A stretch of 29,452 bases of DNA from Chloroflexota bacterium (GTDB lineage Bacteria; Chloroflexota; Anaerolineae; J102): contig JAJRXO010000126.1 in NCBI GenBank assembly GCA_024276255.1, positions 1 to 29,452 on the forward strand. Direction: 5' to 3'. The translations under genes and the position numbers were made by a program. How positions within the stretch are numbered: the first letter of the stretch is position 1; every line of letters begins with the position of its first letter. The notes under the pieces were generated by a model. The model was not told where the DNA came from. It did no database searches and was given only the letters and a program-made list of their open reading frames with translations. This document shows positions 1 to 8,233 of this stretch, piece by piece.

Positions 1-1092
1 AATCGGCAGATCATACATCAAGCTTTGTTGCAGACGGGTGGCGGCATCGCCCATCATCACGCCTTTTGCAAGGCCCTCGGCCGAAAGGCCTGCCGTGAGT
101 AGACCATAGTAAAAACCGGCTGTCCAGGCATCACCTCCGCCTAGGCGATCCCACACATGCAGGCCACGCACCGCGGGCGAGCGAAAAAAGGCACCATCGG
201 ATGTGGAAGCACAGGCTTCCCAGCGTTGCTCCTCCATCGTATCGACATAACGCATGGTAAAAGCCACGGCACGCAAGTCAAAGCGCTCGATGACAGCCTG
301 AGCCACTGCCTGCAGCGCCTCGTCTGGCAGGCCTTCGATATTCTCGCTACGGATGGCATCGCCCCAGCGGCCATCGCAGCCGATGTTGTAAAACGCGGCC
401 ATGTCCTGCACAGTGGTGATCAGCACATCCACGTGGTCTTCCAGTATGGGGGTGAGCGTGGCTCTGGCCGCCTGCAGGGGCCACAGGGTACGGCGATAAT
501 TGAAATCAAGCCCTACCAGACAGTGGGCCGGCTTGTGCACCAATGCCTCACGAAAGGCAGCCAGCCAATGGTTGGTGCTGTAGCCGCTGTGTGCGGCCAG
601 CCCAAAGGTGATGCCGGTTGTATGCAGTAACCTAGCCCCGGCTAGGGCCTGAGCCCAGGCCACCATACCCTTCCCCAGCCGTGAACTGGCGGCGTACATG
701 CGTTGGTACACGCCGACCGTGGGCCGGGGGGTGCGACCAAGTTCGAAGATGAAGCGGGCCATGGGTTCGGTTTTGGGGGCCCACACGAAAAACCGCGTAT
801 CTACACCGTAAGAGCGGGCCGTGTTGCGCAGCATGTGGCCGTAGGGGTTGTCGGGTACGCGGGTGATATAGGCGCTGGGAATACCCCAACGGCTGAGGGC
901 GACGGTGGTCGAAAACTCGCTACCAGCCAGTGATAGATAAACCAGTCGTGTGCGTTCCGGTCGTTCCAGATCGGCTGGAGTGTCGCGCACCATAGTCTCG
1001 CCAAAGCTAACAAACCAGGGATCGGTGGCGGCAGGGGATGCGTCGTGGCCACCGGCAACTGCGGGTTGTGAATTCATGGGTGTATCCGTCAT
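1..1092 (-). CDS. PfkB-family sugar kinase, KDG kinase-like (3' end beyond window)
   Basis: The minus strand is open from 1092 to the window edge (364 codons, no stop). Near the start is a VSFGETMVRD segment like the FGE(x)M N-terminal strand of 2-keto-3-deoxygluconate (KDG) kinases. Near residue 190-200 is a LDFNYRRTLW segment, and at about 319-327 the PfkB signature RLGGGDAWTAG, whose Asp is the catalytic base. Likely role, inferred: ATP-dependent phosphorylation of KDG or a related keto-deoxy acid to a 6-phosphate that the KDPG aldolase at 25437 could cleave. The start is uncertain: ATG at 1092 or at 1077, and neither has a strong SD. The gene follows the IclR regulator after 9 nt, so the two are probably co-transcribed. 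It is a divergent paralogue of the kinase at 24382; both share the GGGD form of the motif. The substrate could be another sugar. Confidence 0.85.
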   Translation of the reverse strand, partial: MTDTPMNSQPAVAGGHDASPAATDPWFVSFGETMVRDTPADLERPERTRLVYLSLAGSEFSTTVALSRWGIPSAYITRVPDNPYGHMLRNTARSYGVDTRFFVWAPKTEPMARFIFELGRTPRPTVGVYQRMYAASSRLGKGMVAWAQALAGARLLHTTGITFGLAAHSGYSTNHWLAAFREALVHKPAHCLVGLDFNYRRTLWPLQAARATLTPILEDHVDVLITTVQDMAAFYNIGCDGRWGDAIRSENIEGLPDEALQAVAQAVIERFDLRAVAFTMRYVDTMEEQRWEACASTSDGAFFRSPAVRGLHVWDRLGGGDAWTAGFYYGLLTAGLSAEGLAKGVMMGDAATRLQQSLMYDLPI

Positions 1093-1101
1093 GAAGACGC
1101 T

Positions 1102-1896
1102 TTACGAAGCTGTTTCGGACGCGGGCTCTGGCCCAGGCCAGCCCAATTCGCGGGAGATTTTTCCGGCGGCCTGCAAGACCACAGGGGCCAGGGCTTCCAT
1201 GCGTTGCCGATCCAGAAACGGTGTGGCGCTGGCAATACTGATGGCGGCTACGCATTGACCCGTGCCATCGAAAATGGGGGCTGCCACGCAGCGGATGCCG
1301 ATTTCGTTTTCTTCCATGTCGAAGGAATAGCCTCGTTGGGCGGTGCGGGCCAGTTCTTGGAAAAAGGCTTCCGGCTCGACTTTGGTGTAGGGGGTTTGGC
1401 GCTTAAGATGCGGGATGAAGCGTTGCCATTGAGTGGGTGGCAACTGCGAGAGCAGGGCTTTTCCCAGGCCGGTGCAATACGCCGGTTGGCGGCCGCCAAT
1501 GGTCGAGGCCATGTGAAGCCCCCTTTCTCCATCCACTTTATCGAGATAGAAGACCTCGTTGCCTTCCAGGATGCCCAGGTGCACGGTTTCATGGGTCTCT
1601 GATGCAAGCCATTCCAGGTGCGGGCGGGCCAGCGTGGGCAAATGCAGTTGGTTATGTGCCTTGAATCCCAGCTCGATGAGCTTGGGGCCCATGTGATAGC
1701 CGCGCCGCGGCTCATAGCGCAGGTAATCTGCTTGCACCAGCGTATGGAGTAAACGATAGGCGGTGCTGGTGGACAAGCCTGTCGTGCGGCTGATGGTTTG
1801 CAGGTCCTGCACACCGTCCGCCACGGCTTCCAGCAAGGCCAGTGCACGGATGACTGTGCGGGCGCCGCTGCTTTTAGTGGATGGCGAATCTGTCAT
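1102..1896 (-). CDS. IclR-family transcriptional regulator
   Basis: A 264-residue protein. Residues about 15-70 form the winged helix-turn-helix (LQTISRTTGLSTSTAYRLL), and about 80-255 the IclR effector-binding domain (AYCTGLGKALL near 140; DMEENEIGIRCVAAPI near 195-210). Length and layout are standard. The reading frame extends upstream to a TTG at 1929, but I chose ATG 1896 because GAGGT sits 4 nt before it and homologues begin close to the HTH. IclR proteins are usually repressors or dual regulators of catabolic operons and bind small carboxylates. Its position between the hydroxyacid dehydrogenase and the kinase suggests it controls section C, perhaps the promoter at 6825-6853. This assignment is inferred. 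An 8-bp inverted repeat lies just upstream (1928-1982). Confidence 0.92.
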   Translation of the reverse strand: MTDSPSTKSSGARTVIRALALLEAVADGVQDLQTISRTTGLSTSTAYRLLHTLVQADYLRYEPRRGYHMGPKLIELGFKAHNQLHLPTLARPHLEWLASETHETVHLGILEGNEVFYLDKVDGERGLHMASTIGGRQPAYCTGLGKALLSQLPPTQWQRFIPHLKRQTPYTKVEPEAFFQELARTAQRGYSFDMEENEIGIRCVAAPIFDGTGQCVAAISIASATPFLDRQRMEALAPVVLQAAGKISRELGWPGPEPASETAS

Positions 1897-1927
1897 CTTG
1901 ACCTCGTCTGGGAAGGACGGTACTGAC

Positions 1928-1982
1928 AAGAGAGTTTGAGCTTACAGGGCGAAAGCCAGAACTGCATCGAACGCACTCTCTT
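1928..1982. repeat. Inverted repeat upstream of the IclR gene
   Basis: The arms aagagagt (1928-1935) and actctctt (1975-1982) are perfectly complementary over 8 bp with 39 nt between them. They lie in the 171-bp gap between the hydroxyacid dehydrogenase and the IclR gene. This could be a weak RNA hairpin or paired regulator half-sites. Nothing else recognisable, such as a clear promoter or terminator, is seen in the gap. Confidence 0.3.
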
Positions 1983-2067
1983 AAACGCGACCGGGGCGCA
2001 AGGTTATTATTCTCCGTGGCGTCCTCTACATGATGAGGGGAGAACTTTCTGGTTGCGATCTGTTGGC

Positions 2068-3033
2068 TCAGGTGCTCCGTCCTTGCACAACAACATAGAG
2101 CGGCCTACCTTCCTGCGCCCAGTTAATCACATTCAGCGCAGCTTTCCGACGCAGTTCCAGTCCCGCCTGTTCTGAATACCAGGCGGCATGGGGACTGAGC
2201 AGCAGGCGAGGATGTTGTAAAATTGGCAGCTCAGGCGGCGGCGGTTCCTGGGGAAGTACATCGAGGGCGGCGCCGGCCAGATGTCCGCTGTCTAAAGCCC
2301 CTTGTAGCGCTGCCAGATCAATCAGGCCACCACGCGAGACATTTACGAGATAGCTGCCAACCGGCATGTGACTGAGAAAGTCCTCGTCCACGAGGTTCCG
2401 GGTTTCAGCCAGCAAAGGTAGGTGCAACGAGACAACATGTGAACGGGCCAGGAGGGCGGGCAGGTCGTCTTCATGTTGCACAAAGTCTGGCCAGGCTGCG
2501 ACAGGCAGATAGGGATCATAACCAATGATACTGCCAAACAGGGGTTGAGCGAAAGTCGCCAGCTGACGGCCGATACGGCCAAGGCCCACCACGCCAAGCG
2601 TGCGCGTGCTCAGGCGGTGGAGGGGGCCACTGCTTTGATATTGCCAAATGCCACGGCGCACGTCCGCATCCAGCCAGGGGAGGTGGCGAAGGAGAGCCAG
2701 TATCATGGCCAGGGCGTGGCTGGCGACTTCTTCAACGCCGTAGTCGGGCACATTGGCCACCCACACCCCCAACTCCTGTGCTGCCTGCAAGTCAACGGTA
2801 TCGACGCCCACCCCGTAGCGACTGACGAGTCGTATCTGAGGAAGGGCTTCCAGCACATGGCGGGTGATGGGCGCGTATTGGGTGATCAGGGCGTGGGCAT
2901 CTTGGCCGGCAACAATGACATCCTGCTCGCTGCGGCATTGGGCAATAGCCACCGTAAAACCTGCTTCTTGCAGGGGTGGTACTTCGAGGGCGTGCAGATC
3001 TGGATATTCGGCGTCGGTGATCAAGACTTTCAT
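2068..3033 (-). CDS. D-isomer-specific 2-hydroxyacid dehydrogenase (CtBP/phosphoglycerate dehydrogenase-like)
   Basis: A 321-residue NAD(P)-dependent oxidoreductase interconverting a D-2-hydroxyacid and a 2-keto acid. The Rossmann motif G150-L-G-R-I-G155 is followed by an acidic residue at the end of strand 2 (D173 in GYDPY), which favours NAD over NADP. The catalytic triad is complete: R234 in NVSRGG, E263 in PQEP and H282 in SPHAAW. The substrate-loop motif SRYGVGVDTVD is at about 71-81. The start lies 10 nt after the stop of the permease gene, so it is co-transcribed with the sugar importer. By context it may reduce or oxidise an acid derived from the imported sugar (glyoxylate-, hydroxypyruvate- or gluconate-like). 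The exact substrate cannot be read from the sequence. Confidence 0.9.
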   Translation of the reverse strand: MKVLITDAEYPDLHALEVPPLQEAGFTVAIAQCRSEQDVIVAGQDAHALITQYAPITRHVLEALPQIRLVSRYGVGVDTVDLQAAQELGVWVANVPDYGVEEVASHALAMILALLRHLPWLDADVRRGIWQYQSSGPLHRLSTRTLGVVGLGRIGRQLATFAQPLFGSIIGYDPYLPVAAWPDFVQHEDDLPALLARSHVVSLHLPLLAETRNLVDEDFLSHMPVGSYLVNVSRGGLIDLAALQGALDSGHLAGAALDVLPQEPPPPELPILQHPRLLLSPHAAWYSEQAGLELRRKAALNVINWAQEGRPLYVVVQGRST

Positions 3034-3043
3034 AGTCGGTAGA

Positions 3044-3889
3044 TCAGGATTTGACGGCGCCGGCCGTGAGGCCCTTGACGATGTATTTTTGCGCCAGGAT
3101 GAAGAAGGTGATGCTGGGGATGACGGCGATCACGCCCGCCGCGCTCATGCGGTTCCAGTAGGTGAGCTCGTCTCCGACGAAGTAATAGATGCCCACGGTC
3201 AGGGGTTTGAGTTCGTCAGAGTTGATGAATAAGTAGGGGGCCAGGAATTCGTTCCAGGTCCACATAAAGGCCATGACCGCTACAGCCATGATGGCCAGAA
3301 TGGTAACGGGCAGGACGATGCGGAAGAGCGTACCTGTCCGGGACGCGCCATCGATGACCGCGGCATCGATCAATTCACGCGGAAAGTCGTCGAAAAAGCC
3401 TTTGAGCAGCCACACCATGAGCGGGTAGGACAGATAGATGGTGTAGATGATTACGGCGGTGCGGGTGTTGATCAGCCCCAGCTTGAGGAAGACCACGTAA
3501 AAGGGCAGGATCAGGGAGATCGGAGGGATGACACGGGTAAAGATGAAAAGTGTCAGCACGGTGTTGCTGCCCTTGAATTTGTATTGGCTGAGGCCATAAG
3601 CCGTGAAGGTGCCGGCCACCAACGTGAATGCCACTGTCACCAGGGCAATGATGGTGGAGTTCAGGAGATAGGTGGGCAGTGGGGCCTTGTTCCAGGCCTG
3701 GGAATAGGCTTCCAGGGTGAAGTCGTGCGGCCAATAAGTAGGCGGCGACTGGAAGAGCTCACTCATGGTTTTGAACGAAGACAACACCATCCACAAAAGG
3801 GGCAGTAGCAGGAAAAAGAGAATGAAACTTACAACTACGTAGGCCGTGAGCCGCTGTTCAAGGATGCGGTCAAGCGTACGACGTATCAT
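3044..3889 (-). CDS. Carbohydrate ABC transporter permease, MalG/UgpE type
   Basis: A 281-residue inner-membrane permease with about six hydrophobic segments; the first (VVSFILFFLLLPLLWMVLSSF) is at about 18-39. The cytoplasmic EAA loop, which docks the ATPase, is seen around 186-205 (LIDAAVIDGASRTGTLFRIVLP). Length is standard for the MalG (CUT1) family. It starts 3 nt after the stop of its partner permease, and the binding-protein gene comes before both. No CUT1 ATPase is encoded in section C, so the importer probably uses a shared MsmX/UgpC-type ATPase encoded elsewhere, as is common for CUT1 systems. The imported solute is presumably a mono- or oligosaccharide or a sugar acid. Confidence 0.93.
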   Translation of the reverse strand: MIRRTLDRILEQRLTAYVVVSFILFFLLLPLLWMVLSSFKTMSELFQSPPTYWPHDFTLEAYSQAWNKAPLPTYLLNSTIIALVTVAFTLVAGTFTAYGLSQYKFKGSNTVLTLFIFTRVIPPISLILPFYVVFLKLGLINTRTAVIIYTIYLSYPLMVWLLKGFFDDFPRELIDAAVIDGASRTGTLFRIVLPVTILAIMAVAVMAFMWTWNEFLAPYLFINSDELKPLTVGIYYFVGDELTYWNRMSAAGVIAVIPSITFFILAQKYIVKGLTAGAVKS

Positions 3890-3892
3890 GAT

Positions 3893-4762
3893 TTAGCGCT
3901 CCCCGAATGCCATGCGAATAAAGCCAACGCCGATAAGCAGGGTGAGGATAAAAATGACGACACCCGTGGCGGCAGCTACGCCAAAATTCAGATATTTAAA
4001 AATGGAATCGAACAAATATACGCCTCCGAGATAGGTCGATTTGGCTACCCCGCCGCCGGGCGTCATGGAGAAGATCACATCCACAGTGCGGAAGGAGAAC
4101 ATGATTGTTGTGAACAGTCCCAGCAGGATGGGGCGGCGGTTGAGGGGCACCGAGATATAGGCGAAACGGTCGAACACGTCGGCGCCATCCACCTTTGCCG
4201 CTTCGTACAATTCCTGTGAGATGGCCTGCAGGCCCGCCAGGATGAGAATGGCCATAAAGGGGATTCGTGTCCAGGCATCAGCCACGATCACGCCGACCAT
4301 AGCCAGACGTGGATTGCCGAAAATGTTTATTGGCTCCTGGATAAGATGTAGTTTGAGCAGGATGTCGCTGAACACTCCGAATGCGGGATTAAACACCCAG
4401 GCCCAAATGAAGCCGCTGATCACCAGCGGCACTGCCCACGGCAATACAGTGAGCGAGCGAAAGATGGCCACACCCTTGCCCATGGCATTCAGCCCGTGGG
4501 CGAGCGCCATACCCACGAAAAAGGTGAGGGCTGTGGAGCCCATCGAGAAAATGATCGTGTTTTTCATCGACAGCCAGAACACCCGATCATCGAACATGTA
4601 CTGGTAGTTTTTAAGGCCGATGAATTTGATCGGGCGGATGTTATCGTAGCGTAGAAAGCTGAGGCCAAAGAGATAGCCGGAGGGGATAAGCACCAGGACC
4701 AGCAACAAGATCAGGCCTGGCAAGGATAACAGTGCCCCGTATTTACTGTCGCTTAGTCGCAT
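3893..4762 (-). CDS. Carbohydrate ABC transporter permease, MalF/UgpA type
   Basis: A 289-residue membrane protein of the CUT1 family with six predicted membrane segments, the first at about 11-30 (LLSLPGLILLLVLVLIPSGY). The EAA loop is YEAAKVDGADVFDRF, followed by a proline-containing helix. The frame is open up to 4828, but ATG 4762 is preferred: AGGAG lies 7 nt before it and the protein then begins just ahead of its first membrane helix. It forms the translocation pore with the MalG-type partner 3 nt downstream. A 133-nt gap with a strong hairpin (4800-4851) separates it from the binding-protein gene. Confidence 0.93.
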   Translation of the reverse strand: MRLSDSKYGALLSLPGLILLLVLVLIPSGYLFGLSFLRYDNIRPIKFIGLKNYQYMFDDRVFWLSMKNTIIFSMGSTALTFFVGMALAHGLNAMGKGVAIFRSLTVLPWAVPLVISGFIWAWVFNPAFGVFSDILLKLHLIQEPINIFGNPRLAMVGVIVADAWTRIPFMAILILAGLQAISQELYEAAKVDGADVFDRFAYISVPLNRRPILLGLFTTIMFSFRTVDVIFSMTPGGGVAKSTYLGGVYLFDSIFKYLNFGVAAATGVVIFILTLLIGVGFIRMAFGER

Positions 4763-4799
4763 AAACGCACTCCTGGAGCGTTGGCAGGTGGGAAAACGA

Positions 4800-4851
4800 C
4801 CGGCGAGGCGCCGGCAGAGCATCTGCACGATGATGCTGAGCGCCTCGCCGG
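4800..4851 (-). terminator. Strong intercistronic stem-loop between binding protein and permease
   Basis: Arms ccggcgaggcgc (4800-4811) and gcgcctcgccgg (4840-4851) pair perfectly over 12 bp. An inner 6-bp stem forms from agcatc (4818-4823) and gatgct (4832-4837). No long U-run follows, so it is more likely an mRNA-stabilising or partial-termination element than a full terminator. Hairpins at this place commonly raise binding-protein mRNA above permease mRNA. Confidence 0.75.
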
Positions 4852-4895
4852 GGCAAAGAAGGAGAAGAATCTGTCAGCAGCGAGGGTGGTCGATG

Positions 4896-6419
4896 CTATT
4901 GCGGTGACAGGTATTTGGTGATGTCGGTGTTGGCAGCCTGCAGCGCTTCCAGCGGTTCCATCTCGCCAGTAACGGCCCTGCCGTAGTACTCGATCAGGGC
5001 TTCAAGAGCCGCTTTCGAGCCGGGCGGGAAGGCTTCCATCACCGTCGTCTCGGCCGAGGCGCGACGGGCCTCCAGCTTGGGCACTTCGGTGACATGCGGC
5101 GGAGCCTTGATGTCGAGCTCTTTGGCGGCAGCGTCTACCAGATCCCAGTCCACCTTGCTGATGATGTCGGGTTCGTAGGTGGCGGGCAGCCATGATTCGT
5201 TGCCCTCGACAGCCATTTCATACATCTGCGCCTGCTTGCTGCGGCGATAATCGAACCACAGCATGGCGGCAGCCTTCACCTTGGGAGGGGCGAATTTATT
5301 GATCAGATTGGCGTCGAAGTCGATGAAGGCGGCGCGGTTCGAGCCGGGTTGGGAGGCGTCCCACTTGGGCGGAGCCACCACGTCCCAGTCCGTGCCCAGT
5401 TCGGGCCAGGCTTCAGTGTTGGTGAACTGCATGGCGTAGGTGGAGAAGCCGAGCATGAAGGCGGCTTTACCCAGGCCGAAGGTCTTCTGGTAGTCTTCCC
5501 AAGTGTAGCCCAACACGGCCTCGTCGGCAATGCCCTCTCTCACCAGGTTCACCCAGTATTCCCAGGAGTTCTGGAATTCGGGGCTCATCACATCCCACGA
5601 ACCGTTTTTCAGCACCCGGCCACCCTGCGAATACACACCGGCCTGCAGCATGTGCGACAGGTTGTAGTCGCCGGGGAAGACAATGCCATACGAGTCGGTC
5701 TTGCCCTGCGAGACGAAGTATTCGCGAGCTTTCTTGGCCGCGCGATAGACATCCTGCCAGGTTTCGGGCACGGGTTCGCCGATAGCTTCCAGCACCGAGG
5801 GCCGGTAGAAGAAGAGATAGGATCGCTCCGTGTCGCAGGTGCCATAGAAATGACCTTCCCACTGGATGGCGTCCACCAGGCCTTTGGGATACAGCGCCTG
5901 TACTTCAGGCGGCCACAGCACGTCCAGCGATTCGTGCCAGCCGGCGGCCATGGTTTGCGTCAGTTCCAACGGAGCGTCGGTATGGCTGACGATGGCCACG
6001 CTGCTGTCTTTGGACGAAAGCGTGGAAAGGGTCTTGGCGAAAAGAAAGCCCGCGCCAACATCGATGTTCTTGAGCTTGATGCCAGTAAGCTGCTCAAAGA
6101 TCATCATGTTTACTTTGGTGGCGATGTCCCCTTGCATACCACCGGAATTGTAAAACACGATTTCATCTACACCGGCTGTAGCCTCTTGCCAGCCCTCAGG
6201 CAGCACATATTCGTCCGCCAGCAGGCGTTCGGTCATGGGCATGGGCTCATTCCACTTGATCTGCTCCCAGGGCTGGAGCGGAACAGGCGTGGGCGTGGCC
6301 TCTACCACTTTTTCAACGACTTTTTCAACCACTTCCGGTGTGGGTGCCGGCTGTGAACAGGCCGTTAAAACAGCCAACACCAGGATCAACACAAATGTGA
6401 GAACCAAACCTTTTTTCAT
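4896..6419 (-). CDS. Extracellular solute-binding lipoprotein, family 1 (sugar ABC importer)
   Basis: A 507-residue secreted lipoprotein: MKK, a hydrophobic signal core, and lipobox L18-T-A-C21 giving a lipidated Cys21. A low-complexity tether follows (about 27-49, with VEKVVEKVVE and TPTPVP), typical of Chloroflexota. The rest is a family-1 periplasmic-binding fold; it is longer than the usual 420-450 residues, so an insertion or alternative subfamily is possible. The frame is open to 6650, but ATG 6419 is chosen because it begins the signal peptide and AGGAG lies 11 nt before it. It should capture the sugar or sugar acid for the two CUT1 permeases downstream. Expression is probably set by the consensus promoter at 6825-6853, about 400 nt upstream. 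The ligand is unknown. Confidence 0.92.
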   Translation of the reverse strand: MKKGLVLTFVLILVLAVLTACSQPAPTPEVVEKVVEKVVEATPTPVPLQPWEQIKWNEPMPMTERLLADEYVLPEGWQEATAGVDEIVFYNSGGMQGDIATKVNMMIFEQLTGIKLKNIDVGAGFLFAKTLSTLSSKDSSVAIVSHTDAPLELTQTMAAGWHESLDVLWPPEVQALYPKGLVDAIQWEGHFYGTCDTERSYLFFYRPSVLEAIGEPVPETWQDVYRAAKKAREYFVSQGKTDSYGIVFPGDYNLSHMLQAGVYSQGGRVLKNGSWDVMSPEFQNSWEYWVNLVREGIADEAVLGYTWEDYQKTFGLGKAAFMLGFSTYAMQFTNTEAWPELGTDWDVVAPPKWDASQPGSNRAAFIDFDANLINKFAPPKVKAAAMLWFDYRRSKQAQMYEMAVEGNESWLPATYEPDIISKVDWDLVDAAAKELDIKAPPHVTEVPKLEARRASAETTVMEAFPPGSKAALEALIEYYGRAVTGEMEPLEALQAANTDITKYLSPQ

Positions 6420-6523
6420 TGTGCTTCTCTCTCCTTGGAGAAAACGAGTGAATACAGTAGCGCGCAAGTGCCATGATGCCTGCGCTGGTTTCGGCGTCGA
6501 TAGATGAACTGAATTGGCTGGAC

Positions 6524-6541
6524 TCACCTCCTTTACAATGA
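6524..6541 (-). promoter_or_regulatory. Conserved tcattg-(n)-aaggaggtga element upstream of binding-protein gene (copy 1)
   Basis: On the minus strand this reads tcattgtaaaggaggtga, 105 nt before the lipoprotein start. An almost identical element precedes the other binding-protein gene (16225-16241). It contains a perfect anti-16S match but no start codon at a usable distance that opens a plausible gene. Its function is unknown; a ribosome standby or mRNA-stability site is possible. Confidence 0.35.
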
Positions 6542-6793
6542 CAGAAAGTGGTGCCTGGACGCTAACGATTTGAGTTTCCCACCACGTACTCTCTCGAATT
6601 CCACATAGCGTTGAGCCATTTATGCGTGTCATTCGAACAATATGTGGCAAGGTTACTCAAGCATCTGTTACTGTTTTCGCCTGGCACCAGCAAGATGAGG
6701 GAACGATAGATTTGGCCAGTCGACGAGACGTCATTGACTCAGTGTGGCCATCCATAGTGGTGTCAGCAATACGATGCAAGGACATTAAATTGC

Positions 6794-6821
6794 ATAGAAT
6801 GAAAATAGCATTTATAGAATG
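6794..6821. repeat. Direct repeat atagaatg, 20-bp period, at the 6825-6853 promoter start site
   Basis: Two identical octamers, 6794-6801 and 6814-6821, are spaced exactly 20 bp (two helical turns). They sit at and just downstream of the expected transcription start of the leftward promoter. The second copy also lies inside an imperfect dyad (gcat..tata at 6808-6833). The geometry fits a repressor operator, possibly for the IclR protein encoded downstream, but this is inferred. Confidence 0.4.
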
Positions 6822-6824
6822 GGA

Positions 6825-6853
6825 ATTATAATGCACTTGCTCGAAGATGTCAA
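6825..6853 (-). promoter_or_regulatory. Consensus sigma70-type promoter for the sugar importer operon
   Basis: On the minus strand, TTGACA (6848-6853), a 17-nt spacer and TATAAT (6825-6830) match the consensus at every position. The expected start is near 6818, giving a leader of about 400 nt to the lipoprotein gene at 6419. It lies about 100 bp after the stop of the preceding dehydratase gene, so section C is probably an independent transcription unit. Confidence 0.75.
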
Positions 6854-6956
6854 AAGTTACAATGCAGAAAAGACGCCCCGGCGTTGCACACAGCTAAACC
6901 GCTCGCCGCCCCACTGCGCACCGAACTTCAAGGCCTCGGTTATCTGGCAGATGCCT

Positions 6957-8162
6957 CTAGCGGATGTCCTCCCGCTCCCAGTGATCGCCCATGGTGCGCC
7001 GACCAACAGCCAGCCCCTGGCCTGATGACACCTGACGCTGGACAGAGGGATCGGCCAAGGTATCGACTCTCAGCCGTACACCGTGGCCTGGTCCCTGAGG
7101 CAAAGCAAAGCTGCCGTTTTCGAGTAACGGCGTATAAGCGCTGATAGTGGCAAAAGCCTCCCGGTACAGGGCTCGGCTGGACTCCACAAAGAACAGGTTG
7201 TGGATGTGGGCAGCGAGGTGCAGGCACACGGCGTGGCATACTGGTCCCGACAAATTATGCAGTACCAGTGGCACACCAAAAGTGTCGGCCAGCGCGGCCA
7301 TGCGGCGTGTCTCGGCCACGCCGCCGTTCCAAAGGGGATCGGTCATGAGGATGGAACCGGCTTGTTTGACCAGCCATTCACGTACCTGCCAGCGTGTCAT
7401 CAGCGTCTCAGAGCCCACAACCGGAATACGAATACGCTGTGTCAGCAGCCGCAGTTCATCGATATGCAGCGCTGGCAGAGGGTCTTCGAGGAAGAGAATG
7501 TCATAAGGCTCGAGCGCCTGGGCGATGCGCTCGGCTGCCACCCGGTTCCAGCGAAAATGGCATTCGATACCGATTTCTATCTCGTCGCCGACGGCTTCAC
7601 GAATACGGCGGATGGGCTCCAGGGCGCGTTCAAGAGCCGCCGGTTCGATGTATTGGCCGTGCGATTGCTCACTAAAAGTGTCGAACGGCCAGATTTTCAT
7701 GGCCCGCACGCCATCGGCCAGCAGGCTCTTTGCCAGAGAACCAGCGTCACCCTGGCGCCATGTTTCGTAATCACGTGTCTCACCAAAGCTGATGCACGTG
7801 TTGTATGTGGGGATGCGCTCGCGCACTTTCCCCCCTAAAAGCTGGTAAAGGGGCATGTCGGCCTCCTGGCCCAGCAGGTCCCACAGTGCGATCTCGACCG
7901 CCGACAAAGCACGCAACTCGGCGCCGCTATAGCCGTGATACAGCAGGTTGTCGAACACAAAGCGCCACAGACCTTCAATGTCTTGAGACTCCTGCCCCAG
8001 CAAGAGCGGGGCCAGCGTGCCGTGCAAAGCGCCAAGCGTCCCGGCTGTTTTCTCTGATGTTTCTCCCAATCCTACGAGACCACTATCGCTATGCACTTGC
8101 ACAAACAGTGTGCGCGGCATGTGCGGCCATTGCAAACTTTCGATGGCAGCGATCCTGGACAT
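6957..8162 (-). CDS. Mandelate racemase-type enolase-superfamily enzyme, probable acid sugar dehydratase
   Basis: A 401-residue enolase-superfamily protein. The metal ligands are E200 (in ECH), E226 (FLEDP) and E252 (SETL). K156 (MKIWPF) lies on strand 2, and the D275/H302 dyad (MTDPLWNGG; LHNLSG) with E327 is the mandelate-racemase subgroup signature. Members with this dyad mostly dehydrate aldonic or aldaric acids to 2-keto-3-deoxy acids, and that product fits the two KDG-type kinases in the window. The start at 8162 is chosen over upstream in-frame ATGs because GAGGT precedes it by 8 nt. It is the last gene before the 537-bp promoter gap. The substrate (gluconate-, galactonate- or fuconate-like) is not decided by the visible residues. 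Confidence 0.88.
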   Translation of the reverse strand: MSRIAAIESLQWPHMPRTLFVQVHSDSGLVGLGETSEKTAGTLGALHGTLAPLLLGQESQDIEGLWRFVFDNLLYHGYSGAELRALSAVEIALWDLLGQEADMPLYQLLGGKVRERIPTYNTCISFGETRDYETWRQGDAGSLAKSLLADGVRAMKIWPFDTFSEQSHGQYIEPAALERALEPIRRIREAVGDEIEIGIECHFRWNRVAAERIAQALEPYDILFLEDPLPALHIDELRLLTQRIRIPVVGSETLMTRWQVREWLVKQAGSILMTDPLWNGGVAETRRMAALADTFGVPLVLHNLSGPVCHAVCLHLAAHIHNLFFVESSRALYREAFATISAYTPLLENGSFALPQGPGHGVRLRVDTLADPSVQRQVSSGQGLAVGRRTMGDHWEREDIR

Positions 8163-8233
8163 GTCTGATAACCTCATTGTATATAAGTGCCAGGGCAACT
8201 GGCTCGACAGAGATATCTAGATTCGAAATCGGC

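Larger units (their letters stand above)
6420..6956 (-). other. 537-bp non-coding region: promoter and long leader of the sugar importer operon
   Basis: No convincing gene lies here; the short open frames lack good starts and family resemblance. It holds a consensus sigma70 promoter (6825-6853), a direct repeat at its start site (6794-6821), and an isolated perfect SD-like element AAGGAGGTGA about 105 nt before the lipoprotein start (6524-6541). The implied 5' leader is about 400 nt. The binding-protein frame stays open through the proximal 230 nt, apparently by chance. I recognise no riboswitch. Confidence 0.6.

Noticed and set aside
5349..6356. A 335-codon open frame antisense to the binding-protein gene
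   Set aside because: It is a shadow of the lipoprotein gene; no SD and no recognisable domain.
4896..6650. A longer 584-residue reading of the family-1 binding protein from 6650
   Set aside because: The signal peptide and lipobox begin at 6419 with a good SD; the extra 77 residues resemble no protein and would hide the signal peptide.
6854..6890. A small GC stem followed by TTTT on the minus strand, after the dehydratase gene, as a terminator
   Set aside because: The stem is only 4-5 bp (acgc/gcgt) with a short T-run, too weak to call, although some termination before the 6825-6853 promoter would make sense.
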